Origin: Chimonanthus salicifolius
Lineage: Eukaryota > Streptophyta > Magnoliopsida > Laurales > Calycanthaceae
Reading direction: 5' to 3'
Length of the DNA: 64,000 nucleotides
Assembly (NCBI GenBank): GCA_013350335.1
Contig: CM023539.1
Coordinates: forward strand, 68,111,449-68,175,448
The stretch's first letter is position 1. Every line of letters starts with the position of its first letter. Under the pieces are notes generated by a model. It was given only the letters and a program-made list of their open reading frames with translations, was not told the DNA's origin and did no database searches. Shown piece by piece: positions 12,372 to 28,822 of this stretch. Both the position numbers and the translations under genes were made by a program.

Positions 12372-12561
12372 CTCCCTCCGATATATTGTAACTGTCTCAT
12401 TTGAAATATTTATATTTTTTAAAGAATTTTCTATATAAGTCTAACACTCATGTGATCTTATTTATTTTTAATACACTTTATACAACTCCAATATAAATGA
12501 GACAACTATTTCAGGACAATTTCAAAATCCACATAGGACAACTAATTTAGGACAGATGGAG
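12372..12561 (-). mobile_element. Stowaway-like MITE
   Basis: Starts CTCCCTCCGATATATTG and ends GGACAGATGGAG, flanked by TA on both sides (12370-12371 and 12562-12563). This fits Tc1/mariner Stowaway elements. The interior is in reverse orientation to the copies at 11966 and 12682. Confidence 0.85.
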
Positions 12562-12681
12562 TATTAGATTAAAAAAGCTTAAGTACATCATCAAATATCT
12601 ATTAGGTCTAATGTGGATCATACATAGCAAAATTTATGTGAAGGTTGTATAAACTCGTCTTAAAAATATATATAAATAGTT

Positions 12682-12870
12682 ACTCACTTTGTCTCGATTT
12701 AGTTATCTTATATGGATTTTGAAATTGTCCTAAAATAGTTGTCACATTTATATTGGAGCAGTATAAAGTGTATTGAAAATTGATAAAATCACATGAAGTG
12801 ATAGTTTTATATAGAGAGTTTTTTAAAAAATACAAATGTTTCAAATGAGATAACTAAAATGGAACAGAAA
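12682..12870 (+). mobile_element. Stowaway-like MITE
   Basis: Left end ACTCACTTTGTCTCGATTTAG and right end ATAACTAAAATGGAACAG are imperfect inverted repeats. The interior shares TATTGAAAATTGATAAAATC with the family. It is the third copy within 0.9 kb. Confidence 0.75.
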
Positions 12871-13440
12871 AAATATTATATGAGTTCCAGATTATCATTT
12901 GGGAAAGTCACTTGTTAGCATTTAGGTTTTTCTAAAATCTAAATTATATGTAATTTATTTTATTTATTTAATAAAATAATAAATAATTTATATAGTTAAT
13001 ATTTTTTTTTTATATTAAACTTTATCAATAATAGATTTTTTTATCAATATTATACATATCACATAGTTTTATCATCATTGATTAGACTGAGATCCCATTA
13101 GGAGTGCAAGGATGAATCCAACTCAAAAATGATTGAGGCAGATAACATAAACACTATAAATGAAGATTTAGAGAATAAAATAGACAATACTGTGACTTAA
13201 TGTACGTATAATGACATAAGAGATATACGAATAATATACGAGATCACTAAAAAAATGTATATAATCCTAAAATAATTAAAAATGTAAATGGGCTAAATAA
13301 CATTATATACATATAAATATATAATGGTGTGGATTTAATTCACATGTCAGAAACTTTAGAAAAAAATTCACTTGGATGATATTTAATAAATTTTCATTTT
13401 TTTTTCATAATTAAATCTCATTTCCGTAGGCTCCACAGAA
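12871..13440. other. Distal upstream region of ubiquitin-L40 gene
   Basis: AT-rich, no gene. The segment from about 13350 to 13440 (CACTTGGATGATATTTAATA, then AATCTCATTTCCGTAGGC) is homologous to both arms of the inverted repeat in intron 3 of the same gene, which shows where those arms came from. Confidence 0.6.
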
Positions 13441-13580
13441 GAACTCGGGCCGGGCCTGAGACAGATGACGTGGCGCAGGGCAAACTGATTCAGAACCCTA
13501 ACTTAACCCTTCTTATAAATAGAAGCAACATTTGAGAAAGTGAGAGAAGAGGAGCAGCGGCGGAAGAGGGGAAGAAGAAG
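13441..13580 (+). promoter_or_regulatory. Core promoter and leader of ubiquitin-L40
   Basis: A TATA box TATAAATA lies at 13514-13521. Upstream are a telo-box-like AACCCTAAC (about 13493-13501) and GGGCCGGGCC (about 13447-13456), the usual pair of elements in plant ribosomal-protein promoters. A GACGTGGC core is near 13466. The leader is purine-rich (GAAGAAGAAG just before the ATG). Confidence 0.75.
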
Positions 13581-18123
<4,543 letters not shown>

Positions 18124-19686
18124 ACCTGATCGTGAACGTGGGGATTATATGAGTAGTAGTGGTAGGGTCATATGACTTGCACTTTTCTTATGATTTCTGA
18201 AGGAGAGAAAACTGAGATAAATTTTTACTACTTGTCAATGATTTCTTTGTTTTTGTTTTCTGCTAGATTTGGACTTTTTTGTCCAATGAGATAGAAATTG
18301 TCCTTTATTATGATCATGATTAGATGTCTCTTGCTCCATAATTTTCAAGAGTTTTATCAGTGTGACACATATTTTGTGTTTCTAATTGTGTGCTATGGTT
18401 ATGTGGGTTGGACTAGGGGTAGTACCTACTGAATCTAAGCGTTCTTTCAAGGGGCTCAGATTCAGATCCCCATCCACTTTTGATTGGAAATTTGGTTTAT
18501 CTTTCAGATCCAGAGCTTTGGAAGGAATCAAAATTATTTCCATAATAAGAAAGGAATGAGTATTTCATCCTGATTTCTTATTTTGGGGTGCTCATAATTT
18601 GTGACAAGTGATCATAGATAGGTTTGATTATACCCAGAATTTGGATTTTTGAACTGCTGGATGGTTTTTCCCTCGTCTCTCATCCATTTCAAATGTAAAT
18701 TTTTTGATTAATATTTGGGTTTGAAAATTTTGAATTGGACAAGAGATTTGCATTTGAACCTGCGTATTTTAGATACTCCGAGTGAATAATCGGAGGTTCA
18801 TTTTTTTTATACCTGCTCTTTTGGTTGCTGATTTGTGTTTATTCTAATGAGCTGCCAATTTGTGATGGTTATTTGAATAACTTGAACAGTATCTGATGGA
18901 ATCATTAGGATTGTTGAATGAATTTTACTTTCCGTCGTGGGAACCAAACTTGTCATGGGTCTGGATGAAGTGAGACGTTTGGACACCTTCCTTCATAAGA
19001 AAAATATTCTCAGCCCATCATAATCACCATTCATAGAAATGGCAAGATCCTTTGAAAGCAGATATTCGAATTGGCCGATACATGGGGCGCAATTTGTTTT
19101 TTTTTTTTTTTATTTAAAACTTTTGATATTAAACGATGTCGGCCGATATATACATGTCACATATGTACACTTCTTGGATATATTTTACCATCCTTCGTTT
19201 AATTATCTAATAGCTTAGTCTGTGTTAGTCTACTATAAATATGTAATATTAAACTTGTAGGTCCTTGCACTCCTATTGATCTATTCGAATGTAACAACAA
19301 GAGCAACAGAGTTAGTGAGGTTCTGAATCATATGGGGAACATATTAATCAGCATCTCTAAATCATATATCAAAATAAGAACAAAAATATTAAAGCTCTAC
19401 ATGAGTGAAGCTTGAACTTCCTATCTTCAAGTTAGCCTTTATGCTAAAAAAATATTATATACACGATACATTTTTTTAGCGGTAGATATTTTTTTTAAAA
19501 TAGTTCATATATATTAAAAGATAAAAGAGGCACCAATAATATTATACAGAAAGTAACAGGGGAGTCGTATAGACACTAGGGAAATTTTTTTATATACACT
19601 TGTCTTTCAAAAGTTGATGGGAATTACTCTTTTACCATTCCACTTAAAAACGCTGCAATCAGTCAAATGAATTAAATAACTTCTCT
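18124..19686. other. 3' flank of ubiquitin-L40, then gene-free DNA
   Basis: A 3' UTR of unknown length follows the stop (T-rich near 18230-18260). A fragment of the TCGGCCGATA family is at about 19068-19152 (TTGGCCGATACATGG, then GTCGGCCGATATATACATG). Nothing else is recognised. Confidence 0.5.
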
Positions 19687-20046
19687 CTTAATTCTTTAGG
19701 TACGATTTTTTAAATTCAAAACTATACTATTTTCACTTAAAATCAGCCGTGGAGTTCATAAAATTCAAAATAGATGAATTTTGATACTTTTTTGTAAAAG
19801 TTGGATGAAAAATAGTCTTGTTTAAAATTTCACTACATAGCCCACTTCCTTTGATCCAAGGAATTGCCCCTTCATTCGAAGGAAGTGGGATGTAGAGTGG
19901 AATTTTAAAACGAGGTTGCTTCTTAATCGATTTCTATAAAAAATGTATCAAAATTCATCTACTCTAAATTTTATGAACTTCAGGACTGATTTTAAGGGAA
20001 AAGTGTGTAGTTTTGGACTTAAAAAATCGTACTCAAAGAATTAAGG
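19687..20046. mobile_element. Foldback MITE
   Basis: Two inverted arms of about 170 bp run from CTTAATTCTTTAGGTACGA on the left to its inverse (AATCGTACTCAAAGAATTAAG) on the right. Both contain AGTTCATAAAATT, TAGATGAATTTTGATAC and CCCACTTCCTT. A partial direct copy of the left end follows at about 20053-20095. A related copy is at 41288-41500. No coding capacity; superfamily uncertain. Confidence 0.75.
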
Positions 20047-20335
20047 AAATTCCCTCTTAATTATTTGGATACGATTTTTGAAGTTTAAAACTAATATAAT
20101 AAAGACAATGGAATAAAAGAAAGAAATAAATAAAAAATCCCTTACTTGTAAGCCTTTTTGGGAACTTTTCACCCAATTGGAAGAACTTGGTGAGGAAGGA
20201 AATTGAGAAGATCGGTCCATTGTTGTGAAGAATAGAAGTGTGGTTTATAAATTTGCTGCTATAAAGAATAAAAGTATGATCACTAAATCCGACTAGTTAC
20301 AGTTATAATTTCAGTTATGAATGTAATCTAGACAA

Positions 20336-20590
20336 GTTATGTTACCGCAACTCGAACCATAGTTACAAATACCGTTCTCGAGTTATTAACGGAATTTTTT
20401 TGCAAAAAATATAATATTTAAAAAATGATAAAAATAGAATAAATAAAAATATTAATAAGGTATTTATTGGTAATTTATCGTGATGTTAACGTGATATTAT
20501 CATTTATCACGTTTTAAAGGCTGTAATAATATTTAGCCGATAAAAAATATGATAAATTTGAAAGACTCGAAGAGGTTGCGGTAATGCAAC
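20336..20590. mobile_element. TIR element, GTTACCGCAAC type
   Basis: Ends GTTATGTTACCGCAAC and, inverted, GTTGCATTACCGCAAC. The interior has ACCGTTCTCGAGTTATTAACGG, related to the element at 38150-38565. No coding capacity. Confidence 0.55.
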
Positions 20591-21049
20591 AAGCATAGGT
20601 TTACCCATTACAACACTATGTTGAATAATAACAGTACAGAACTTATTTGTACTTAATCATAAAAGGAATCTATTGCCTAAAATCAGACCTAAGTTGAAAT
20701 TAAATATTCCAATTAGTTTCCTTTTCAAGTTGCGCTAGTGTAACTTGTCACAGAATATGAGATTGTTTGTATGCATCTTTACTGTCTCATTGATGGATCT
20801 ATATGTCTAAACTATCTATATGCTTGTTCTACACAACTCATAATCTGATTTGAGAATGGGTACAATTACAAACAGCTCAATCAAGTCTCTCACATCTCAT
20901 ATGTTACGGTTAGAATGAGAACAATTATAATCAAGTTTCCTGTATTACAAATACAATGAATATAATAACAAAATGAAAAAATTGGCTATGTCGTCCTTTT
21001 TGGAGAAAACTTGCATGTAGCTTGAGTAGTAGAAAAAGAGGTTTAAAAT

Positions 21050-21170
21050 TCGGTATCGGCCGATACGATATATCGACCGATATCTCATTATCGACGGATA
21101 TTTTTCTCTCTCCTTTTTTAAAAAGAAAAACAAAAACAGCCAAGATATCGGCATATCGGACCCCTGAGGA
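21050..21170. repeat. TATCGGCCGATA-family fragment
   Basis: Contains GGTATCGGCCGATACGATAT, TATCGACCGATATC and, after a T/A-rich middle, GATATCGGCATATCGG, ending GGACCCCTG like the hAT-type copies. The left end is degenerate. See the copy at 60273-60605. Confidence 0.65.
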
Positions 21171-21242
21171 GAAGTATATAGAAGTTCCCTCAAAATGACA
21201 ATGAGAAAAAAATTAAAACAACAAAAATTCTCTAATATTTAT

Positions 21243-21601
21243 GGATAGCGATCTTCCCACAGGCATTTTGTGTAACCCGACATGAGTGTTACTGCTAAAC
21301 CCATTTTGCCCTTCGAACCCTTTGAATTGGTTTGCCGGATTACTGATCGGATCACTAACCCTTCCACTGCGGTATAAATCGGCTCACTGAGTGGCTTGCC
21401 AGATCACTGACCGATTCACTGAAATTTATCTAAGTACGACTGTTTTTTTCATATAAAACAACAAATCAAATCACTAATCTGCTCATTAACCGGATCACTG
21501 ATTTTTTCTAAATGCTTTCGTACGGCATTGGAAAGGTAAAATGAAAAATACCTTAAATCATTTGTCTCGTTACACAAATACCAGTGGGAGGATCGCTGCC
21601 C
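21243..21601. mobile_element. hAT-type MITE (AGCGATC TIR family)
   Basis: TIRs GGATAGCGATCTTCCCA (left) and, inverted, GGGCAGCGATCCTCCCA (right) are flanked by a perfect 8-bp duplication ATATTTAT at 21235-21242 and 21602-21609. The interior has repeated GGATCACTGAC/GGCTCACTGA blocks. Copies of the family are at 56481-56814 and probably 58695-58990. Non-autonomous. Confidence 0.88.
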
Positions 21602-21609
21602 ATATTTAT

Positions 21610-22212
21610 TTAATAATATGGATATTTCCACTCTCCATTGACGATTGAGCTAATCCTATAGATATATCAGAGCACCACCAAGTCCATGAATAAAAATTTA
21701 CCTTTGTTAAGTTTTCTATACTAGAACAAAAAGATTATAAATTTAATGTTGAAGTTGTTTGCTCATTTATTTCATGAATTCAAATAATGAATGAAAGCTT
21801 TAAAAAGAGTTAGTGCAGTTTGATACTTAAATATATTTTAAATTTCTATTTCATTTTGATACATTTGTAGATTAGCAGTTAGATTAGACTTCTTATACTT
21901 GAATTTATTCTTTTTATTAGTCAACTACATAAGCACAAAATGCCATTGAAAAGTTCAAACAACATTTGATCCATCTTTTTATGTAATGGCTTAATTTAAT
22001 TAATTTCAACTATTAAATTTGACTGTTTTAAACTATTTTAAACATAATATTAGCATATAATAAAGACATAATGCATTATTTCATATAAACATAAATTAGT
22101 AAAAAATGTAATTATTGAAACTATAATATCATAATAGTAAATGATGAAGATTATCATTTTTAGTGAAAGAAAATAAAAGACAATATAAAAAATTATAATA
22201 GTTTTTAAATAA
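21610..22212. other. Gene-free AT-rich stretch
   Basis: No gene or repeat with clear ends is recognised. Confidence 0.5.
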
Positions 22213-22365
22213 ATCTCATCTCTTGGGACCCGTTACGGTGCTGCGTATAAGGGGATCAGCTGCCCATATCTCTCACACGTGCGTAAGTTAGCACATGTGT
22301 TTCGAAGAGCATGTAGGAGTCAAAGACCCGTTTTCGCGCTACCACTGCGCTAGTATCCCTCTGTA
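22213..22365 (-). mobile_element. tRNA-derived SINE-like unit
   Basis: On the minus strand it opens GGGATACTAGCGCAGTGGTA, a good match to a tRNA 5' half with A-box (TAGCGCAGTGG), and has CTCTTCGAAACAC about 40 nt on as a degenerate B-box. It lacks a complete cloverleaf, so I call it SINE-like rather than a tRNA gene. GC content is higher than in the flanks. Confidence 0.5.
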
Positions 22366-23774
22366 CAGTGAGAGTCGTTGAAGGATTCTAGAATCTGCAC
22401 GAATTCGCAAGGACACTGTTATCCAATCAAATTGCGACCTGGGCGTCACAAGGAATCCTCATTTCAACTCATTTTCTCCTTTCCTTAGACAAAGGTACCT
22501 ATATCCAGCTCTTGATTTGGGGAAAAAAATGAGGAAAAAGGCTTTCTAATCTGTTGTATAAGGGCACATTTAGATTTCCTTCAATTTTCTCGGTACCAAA
22601 CTAGCAATTCTTTATTTGGGTCTTGTGGAAAATGAATATGGGTGGGGTTCTTATAATCTGGGATTTGCCCCAAATGCTGGTTTTCCTATAAGGAGGTGGG
22701 TATTCTCTCGGAAAGCATCATGGTTACTGTTCATGTAGTTGTTGGGTTCTTATACCCTTACCCACCTTGTTCAAGGTTTCATGTTTTTGGTTTTGTACTT
22801 AGCCTCTTGTATCTAGGGTTGAGTTATGGTAGATGAGCTCTCTTTTGTTAAAGACTCTCATTTGCAGGTGCAACTTTCAATACCAATTATTACTACTACT
22901 ACTACTACTCTAATACTACTATTATTTGTGAGTGTAGTGTGAATCAAACATAAACTTTTATAGTTTCGACAATGAGCATTTGGCAGCACTTGTCAGTTGC
23001 AGTGCAAACTCTTATCCACCACAAGGTTACTTTGTATCCATTGATGCATTTGAAAAGTTGTTATTTTTTAACAAAATAAATGATTATTTCTTGAGAAAGT
23101 ATTTCTTTTCCATGCATCCAAATTGAGCATACAAGGACTTTTATGTTGAAACCTTTTTCTTTTTTTTGGTCCCATGTTATCTAAGGTTGTTCTTGTCGTA
23201 TCATATGGCTTGCCTTTGGCTATTTCAATTTTTTTGTTAGAAGATGTAGTTTAATTTTTTTGAAGCGGTGAATCTTAGGTGTAGTTAAATCTATTTTTTT
23301 AAAGGTGTGGTTAATCTTAGGGCACATTTGGCAACAATTGTCATTTCTGTGGTTTAAATGGCTCAAGTGGCCTTCAAATTTGTAAATCGATGGCATATAC
23401 GCCCTCAGTCTCAGAAAACCATTTTCGTTTTCCATGAAAATTGATAATATTTGACAAACTTGGCCTTAACTGAATTGTCATCATCAACATGAAAGCCTTA
23501 GCTTGATTGGGTCTGTGAGTTCAACTTTTCTACCTACTTATTTAAACCCAAGTTTTCTGTTACTTGAACATACAATTCTCACTACTCATGCTGAGTCTCC
23601 CTGGGTCCCTCCCCAATTCTCCTAATTCCTTTGAACTTGCGATCATGAAAGACTGTCAAAAACAAAATGACATAAGTAATTAGGCTTGATATGCAAGGCC
23701 TTAATTGGCATTATAGGAGAGAGAACACTTTGGTTCCTGAAAACACTTTTGTGTAATATCTGAATGTGGGGAGA
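22366..23774. other. No recognised gene; (ACT)n microsatellite
   Basis: A GC-richer stretch at 22380-22450 runs into a pyrimidine tract and resembles an untranslated exon, but no frame or family supports a gene. An (ACT)n repeat lies at about 22889-22910. Confidence 0.4.
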
Positions 23775-23940
23775 TAATTTGCCCTAAGTTGGTCTAAGCT
23801 TTTAGGATTAGACTAGAGGTCTTGGATTCGACTTCTCCCTGGCTTACCTGATACACGAGACTTGTGGGTGGTTTCGTGTATATGTGAGATTAGTCTCACC
23901 TCCAATGTGAGGTGGGAATACCCATGTTATAAAAAAATTT
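23775..23940 (+). mobile_element. SINE, family C
   Basis: tRNA-like head (CTAAGTTGGTCTAAGC, then GGTCTTGGATTCGACTTC as B-box), body with GTGTATATGTGAGATTAGTC and CCTCCAATGTGAGGTGGGAA, and tail CCCATGTTATAAAAAAA. Shared with 52265-52435, 51055-51125 and, inverted, 55022-55125. Confidence 0.7.
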
Positions 23941-24369
23941 GTTTTCCCTTGAATGTTACTTTGGTGGACAAATTGAGACCAACGATTTTTTATTAGCTGG
24001 GCCAACCAAAATTCTCTCCATGTAGTAATTAGTTCTGCAATTTCCGCTCTCTACTGTTTGCAATCTCTACCCTTTTTTAAATCAATACTGAATGAAGTCG
24101 TTACTGAGGTGTCTCCATCACGAGCAATCTCTAGTTTTCATTTCTTCACACCTAAGTGTTCCCATGGTTTTCTTTGGATGGCCAACCACTATAGATGTGA
24201 AGAGTTTCTGATTGTGTGTCAGCTCCTTCACATCAGGACTTCTAGAAAAAACAGTTTTCTGAGAATTCCTGATTATCAGGAGTATTCTGCGACATGAAGA
24301 CCTTTTTCTCAAAAACAGGTTGAATTTATTGGGAGATAGGTGTAGCTGCTGCTGCTGTAGCTTACATGC

Positions 24370-24790
24370 GACCACACTTCTTTTTTTTATTTTTTGAGCA
24401 GTAATGAATACAATTAAATTAAAAAGAGAAGAGTACAAAGATGAAAAGAAACAAAGGGTCTAACAGAATTAGATCCAAACAAGAAAAGGAAAAGCAAGAA
24501 CAAGAAGAAAAATACAATAAGAGTAAAAGCAAGTCATCCTCTAAGCTGCCAAGATAATCTGCTACTCCATTCGCTGTTCAGCTGATTTTGACAAAGGATA
24601 CATCCCTCCTCCAAGCCAACTCCCTAATCTCCCTAACTATAGTGATCAATTTTCATGGCGGACGTCTTTGACCCTTTGCCCACTTAATTGCATTTGCCAA
24701 ATCCCCTTCAATAATAAGTGCGGAAGTCTTTAGGACTCTCACACAATTCTAATGATGCTTGACTGATAGTAATTCAAGCTAAATTTTTTG
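24370..24790 (-). mobile_element. 5'-truncated LINE, RNase H end
   Basis: The minus strand encodes ALIIEGDLANAIKWAKGQRR (about 24720-24660), then LITIVREIRELAWRRDVSFV and TANGVADYLGSLEDD, the C-terminal half of a plant L1 RNase H domain with stops. A trailer and T-run (plus strand) end it at about 24370-24400. Confidence 0.8.
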
Positions 24791-25625
24791 GTTTAAACTT
24801 CAAATTACATTCATTGTTGTAGTTCAAAATTCTCATTGTACTTGATGTTGTGGATGCTTTGTTTTTGCTTTAAAATGAAGATACCAAGTTCTATTACTCA
24901 AAAAGCAAACAAAAAGGAAAAAAATTGTTTTATCTGATGAGATAATGGCCTTGAGGAATTTATCATATTGTCAAAGGATATAATTCCAAAGAACAGAAAA
25001 AAAAATCAAACAGAAGTGTTTGGTTGTTGAACCAAGGCTATGCATGGTATCATCAGGCGTTGAATCTGTACAAGTGCCTCATGGCTCAGTTATTAAGACA
25101 ACTGACACAATGCACTCGATGTGGATGTGTCGAGTACAAAATAACTCTTTGACAGGGCGATCTTGAATTCCTAACCATCCCACCAAAACACTTTCATATG
25201 ATTGATTATCAAATAGACATGTATAAAATTTCAACTCATGAAAGACAAAATAAGATATTTGCACCATGCACTCCACATGAAAAAGCTCTAAGTTGTGGAG
25301 CATATGATCACTGCTTCTGGAAAACCTTATTACAACAGGTTGAAAATGTAAGATAATTATGTCTAACTTGGAACTGTTCTAGGCCACCCTTAAAATATGT
25401 GGCAAACTGATTATCATAGCCTAGATGTATAAATTATTTCATCTCATGTTAATTCACTAATCCCACTATTCATATCATGTTTCAAATCCTGCTGTATTCA
25501 TTCTATGGAATTTACTGATTTTCTGATGCCATGTTTCTATTGATGATTTTTATTTGGTTATCATTTTATACACATGTATCAGTCATTTGGTCTTTGCTTT
25601 GTTCTCCAATTATCTTTATGGCATC
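24791..25625. other. No gene recognised
   Basis: AT-rich DNA without a supported open frame or repeat boundary. Confidence 0.5.
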
Positions 25626-25639
25626 CCTGAATTATGTTT

Positions 25640-25731
25640 TTTTTTTTTTTAAGCGGTAAAAAAGAAATTTCATTAATAAAAGAAGTCAGATACAGAAAAG
25701 GAAGAAAAAAGGGTAAGATTGAAACTAATTA
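25640..25731 (-). mobile_element. Very short 5'-truncated LINE tail
   Basis: A 92-bp insertion opens with a T-run (poly(A) on the minus strand) and the LINE-like trailer AAGCGGTAAAAAAGAAATTT. It is flanked by a perfect 14-bp duplication CCTGAATTATGTTT at 25626-25639 and 25732-25745. Confidence 0.85.
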
Positions 25732-25745
25732 CCTGAATTATGTTT

Positions 25746-27655
25746 GCTGATGTAAAAGCTTCAGTCGAATACTAAACCATCAAGTTACTGATACTTCCAA
25801 TTCTCTTTGCCTTTTATGTTTCAATTTATTGGAGCTTTACGTAGTTCTCCATGATGTATATGTCATACCATCTAGTTATTGACAGTTCCAGATTTTCTTT
25901 GCTTTTTATGCTTCAACTTAGTTGGTATTATGTCGTTTCTGTGATGTTTATGTCATACTGTGTGCAAGCCAGATTGGTACTCTATTTTAGGCAATATAAA
26001 ACTAGAAATCCATTGTTTGATGTTGATTGTTAAGATTACTAACACTTGGTGGAAGTTTCTGTCTTACTAATTCGATATCTTTAACAAAGCTGAATATACC
26101 CTTTTGCAATGGACTGGAAATTGTTCATGTTGTCTTTGGCAGCATTCCATGGTAAAAGTTCTTTAATTGGAATGTCATTGTTCTGATGATTATTTAATTC
26201 AGCAACATAATAACATTATTTCTGTCTTTGAATCTATTTCTATATGTAGGCCTTGCTATATGTTGTTTGCAACAACTATTTTTTTTAATCTCTTGTTTGG
26301 CCTTTTTGATTCTTAAGAAGGTGTTGTCTCAGGTCAACTGAAAAAGATAATAATTTTTTCTTGCAGTCGGAGGAAGGGGAAGCTACATGTTACATGAGCA
26401 ATCTGATCTTAAATTAAAAATTTCAAGTTCATGCAGTTCAGTAACCTCAGTTATTATGCTTTAAAATGCTTATCCAGTATCTACTAATATGATACTAAAC
26501 CTTCAAATCCTTAGAAGCTGGTTTTGGTATTGAAACATGTCTAGGAAAGGTTAGAATGTGTTCAAATCTTTAAAAAAAGGCCAGATATATTCAAATATTT
26601 CATTTTAGAAGATAACGTTAAATTAGTAGTAATTTAAAAAGATGAAAGGTAACATGTTAAACATATTTGATTGTAAGAAAAAGAATAAAGTTTTCAACAT
26701 ATAGAAGTGTCCTTACAGAGCAAGGGTTCTGGTGTAAGCAGCACCCAGATTGTTACAAGTCATAATGTAATAACATTTTATGTTCTATTTTTGTTTGTAT
26801 GCTGTCAAAGATGCTGCACTTTGAGGACAAGAGGACCCAATTGTTGTTATTAGAAATAGAAAAAAGAAAGATGGTATTAGGGGTTTTCATTTCTAGATCT
26901 TGAGGAAAGATGATGCAAAACACAACCTTCAAATTGATGTGGTACGGAGCAATGACTTCATCAATGTCAAATTTGTAGGAGTTGGTAAGTGTTTACACTA
27001 GCAATTTGGATATCTCTTGATTGCTCTCTGTTTCTGGAAAATTTGTGCATCATCATCAGTACCATTTATCCCATTTGGGTTAGGTACTCATAACTAGATT
27101 TGCCAATTTTTTCTAAGAGCCAATTTCCTATTTGACACCCATAGGGTCGAAGCCTTTTGGTTGCAACAATCAGTGCTTAAAGAATGTACTACAGGCCCTT
27201 GTCTGGAAACTTTATTGGGTAAGACATCTATGGATGGGAATATGGAATAAGGAAGATGGCAAGAATTCTGCGTCAGTTTAATCTTTCTTTATTGAAAAGA
27301 AAAAAAGTTTCATGAAAAAAGGAGCTAGGGAAACAGGGAATAATATCTGAATATGATAGGAGGCTTATCCAGTCCATCCCCTACATGTGTATCAGCTTTT
27401 TGGTTCTTTCTATGTCGCACATACATGAAAGAAGAATGATTATTATTCTTGCTTCTCTCGATTCTCCTAGCCAACTTCAATGGGTGATGACATCGGGATC
27501 TTCCAGATAGTTGTTTTGGGAATTGGAAACAAGTTAACCCAGTTTTTGATACTTTTGGCGCGCTCTCTCTCAAAATGAAATACATAAATAAAAAAAGATA
27601 TATTGCCTCCTGGCTTCTTGGAAGGAACTATTTGTAGCATCATTGTAGAAGAAAT
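25746..27655. other. No supported gene; one exon-like segment
   Basis: No family is recognised. The segment 26898-26980 is open for about 28 codons between a TTTCTAG acceptor-like end and a GTAAGTG donor-like sequence, but it has no recognisable relative or companion exon. See findings. Confidence 0.4.
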
Positions 27656-27850
27656 TTGGCAAGGTGTTTTTTATTAAGTCCAAGGTATCCAGGACTCTTA
27701 GAGCACCTAAGTCTTTGGGGTATGTGCAAACCTCTCCATCCACACACACCGGGTAAAAGTAGGAGGAGTGACCCTTATATGTTAAGAGTGCGACTTGAAC
27801 CCAGAACTAGTATGAGATGTCTAGTTACTAAGATATTGCCTAGATCCAAA
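27656..27850 (-). mobile_element. SINE, family B (inverted)
   Basis: On the minus strand it carries the family B B-box region (GGTTCAAGTCGCACTC) and the trailer with GTGTGTGGATGGAGAGGTTT, GCACATACC and CTAAGAGTCCTGGATACCTT. It matches the plus copies at 34349, 39665, 45728, 54013 and 56335. Confidence 0.65.
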
Positions 27851-28800
27851 AGAATGGAAAAACAGCCTTGGCAATGAGAGAGGAATTTATTAGAATGTAG
27901 GTTTTAGATCTGATTTCTCCCTATTACAGATGTTTTTCAGCAACCTACTGAAAGGTTGATAATTTCCATTTATGTTTCAACATGGGGAGAGGGGGAAGGA
28001 AGAAGGTTGGGTTAAGTTCTTGAATTAACAAGGTGCATACGACAGGTACTGTCTGTCACTCATTTGGTTTGTTGAAGTCATACATACTTAACATAGAAGA
28101 ATTTGGATTTCATAACCGGGATTACTTGTTAGTTCACTTTCTTGATTATGTTCAGAGCCCTCCACAATTCATTGGGTTATCCCATCATTACATAGTCGGA
28201 TGCATTTTATGCTGTCAGGTAAGACTTCCCAGTCCAAAGAGCATCAATATCAATTTTTAAATTTTATTTTTCTTGATTCTAGGTTTTATTTTTTCTAGAA
28301 CTGTTTTCTCCACATATTTACTTACCTGTTTTGTTTCAAGAACAGCGGGAACAAAATGAAATGAATAAACGAACCTGTCCCAGTTACAACTATACAGAGA
28401 CTGAAGTACAGAGGAATTCAAAAGTTGATCAGTTGAACAACTTATAGTCCGAGTTTATCCAAATACATCTCCAAATTTACAAGTGCCCAAAACCTAATTC
28501 AGACTAAAAAGTTAGAGTTTGAAGCATGCCAATGGCTGTAATGGGTTGCATACTTGCATGCACATCTCTAATTGCAACACCAACACATTTGCAAACATGT
28601 TTTCCTTGCTTGCATTCTCACATCTCCATCTCATTGTTACTTTCTTCATTCTCCATCAATTTTCCACTTATTCAGATTTCTCTTTTGGAGCAAGGATAGA
28701 AATCCGTGCAGTTCTTGGCTTTCCAAACTCACATTTTGACAGACCGATCTGCTTCTGTCTGCAGCCTATTAACACAGGAGAACTGGACCACACAGGGGCA
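27851..28800. other. No gene recognised
   Basis: Downstream side of the HD-ZIP gene. The open frame at 28519-28941 overlaps the HD-ZIP coding exon on the opposite strand and shows no family match, so it is not called. Confidence 0.5.
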
Positions 28801-28812
28801 TTGCGTGGAACT

Positions 28813-28818
28813 TTTATT
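28813..28818 (-). terminator. AATAAA polyadenylation signal
   Basis: AATAAA on the minus strand lies 4 nt after the stop of the HD-ZIP gene. It is close to the stop, so a later signal may also be used. Confidence 0.35.
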
Positions 28819-28822
28819 CAGT

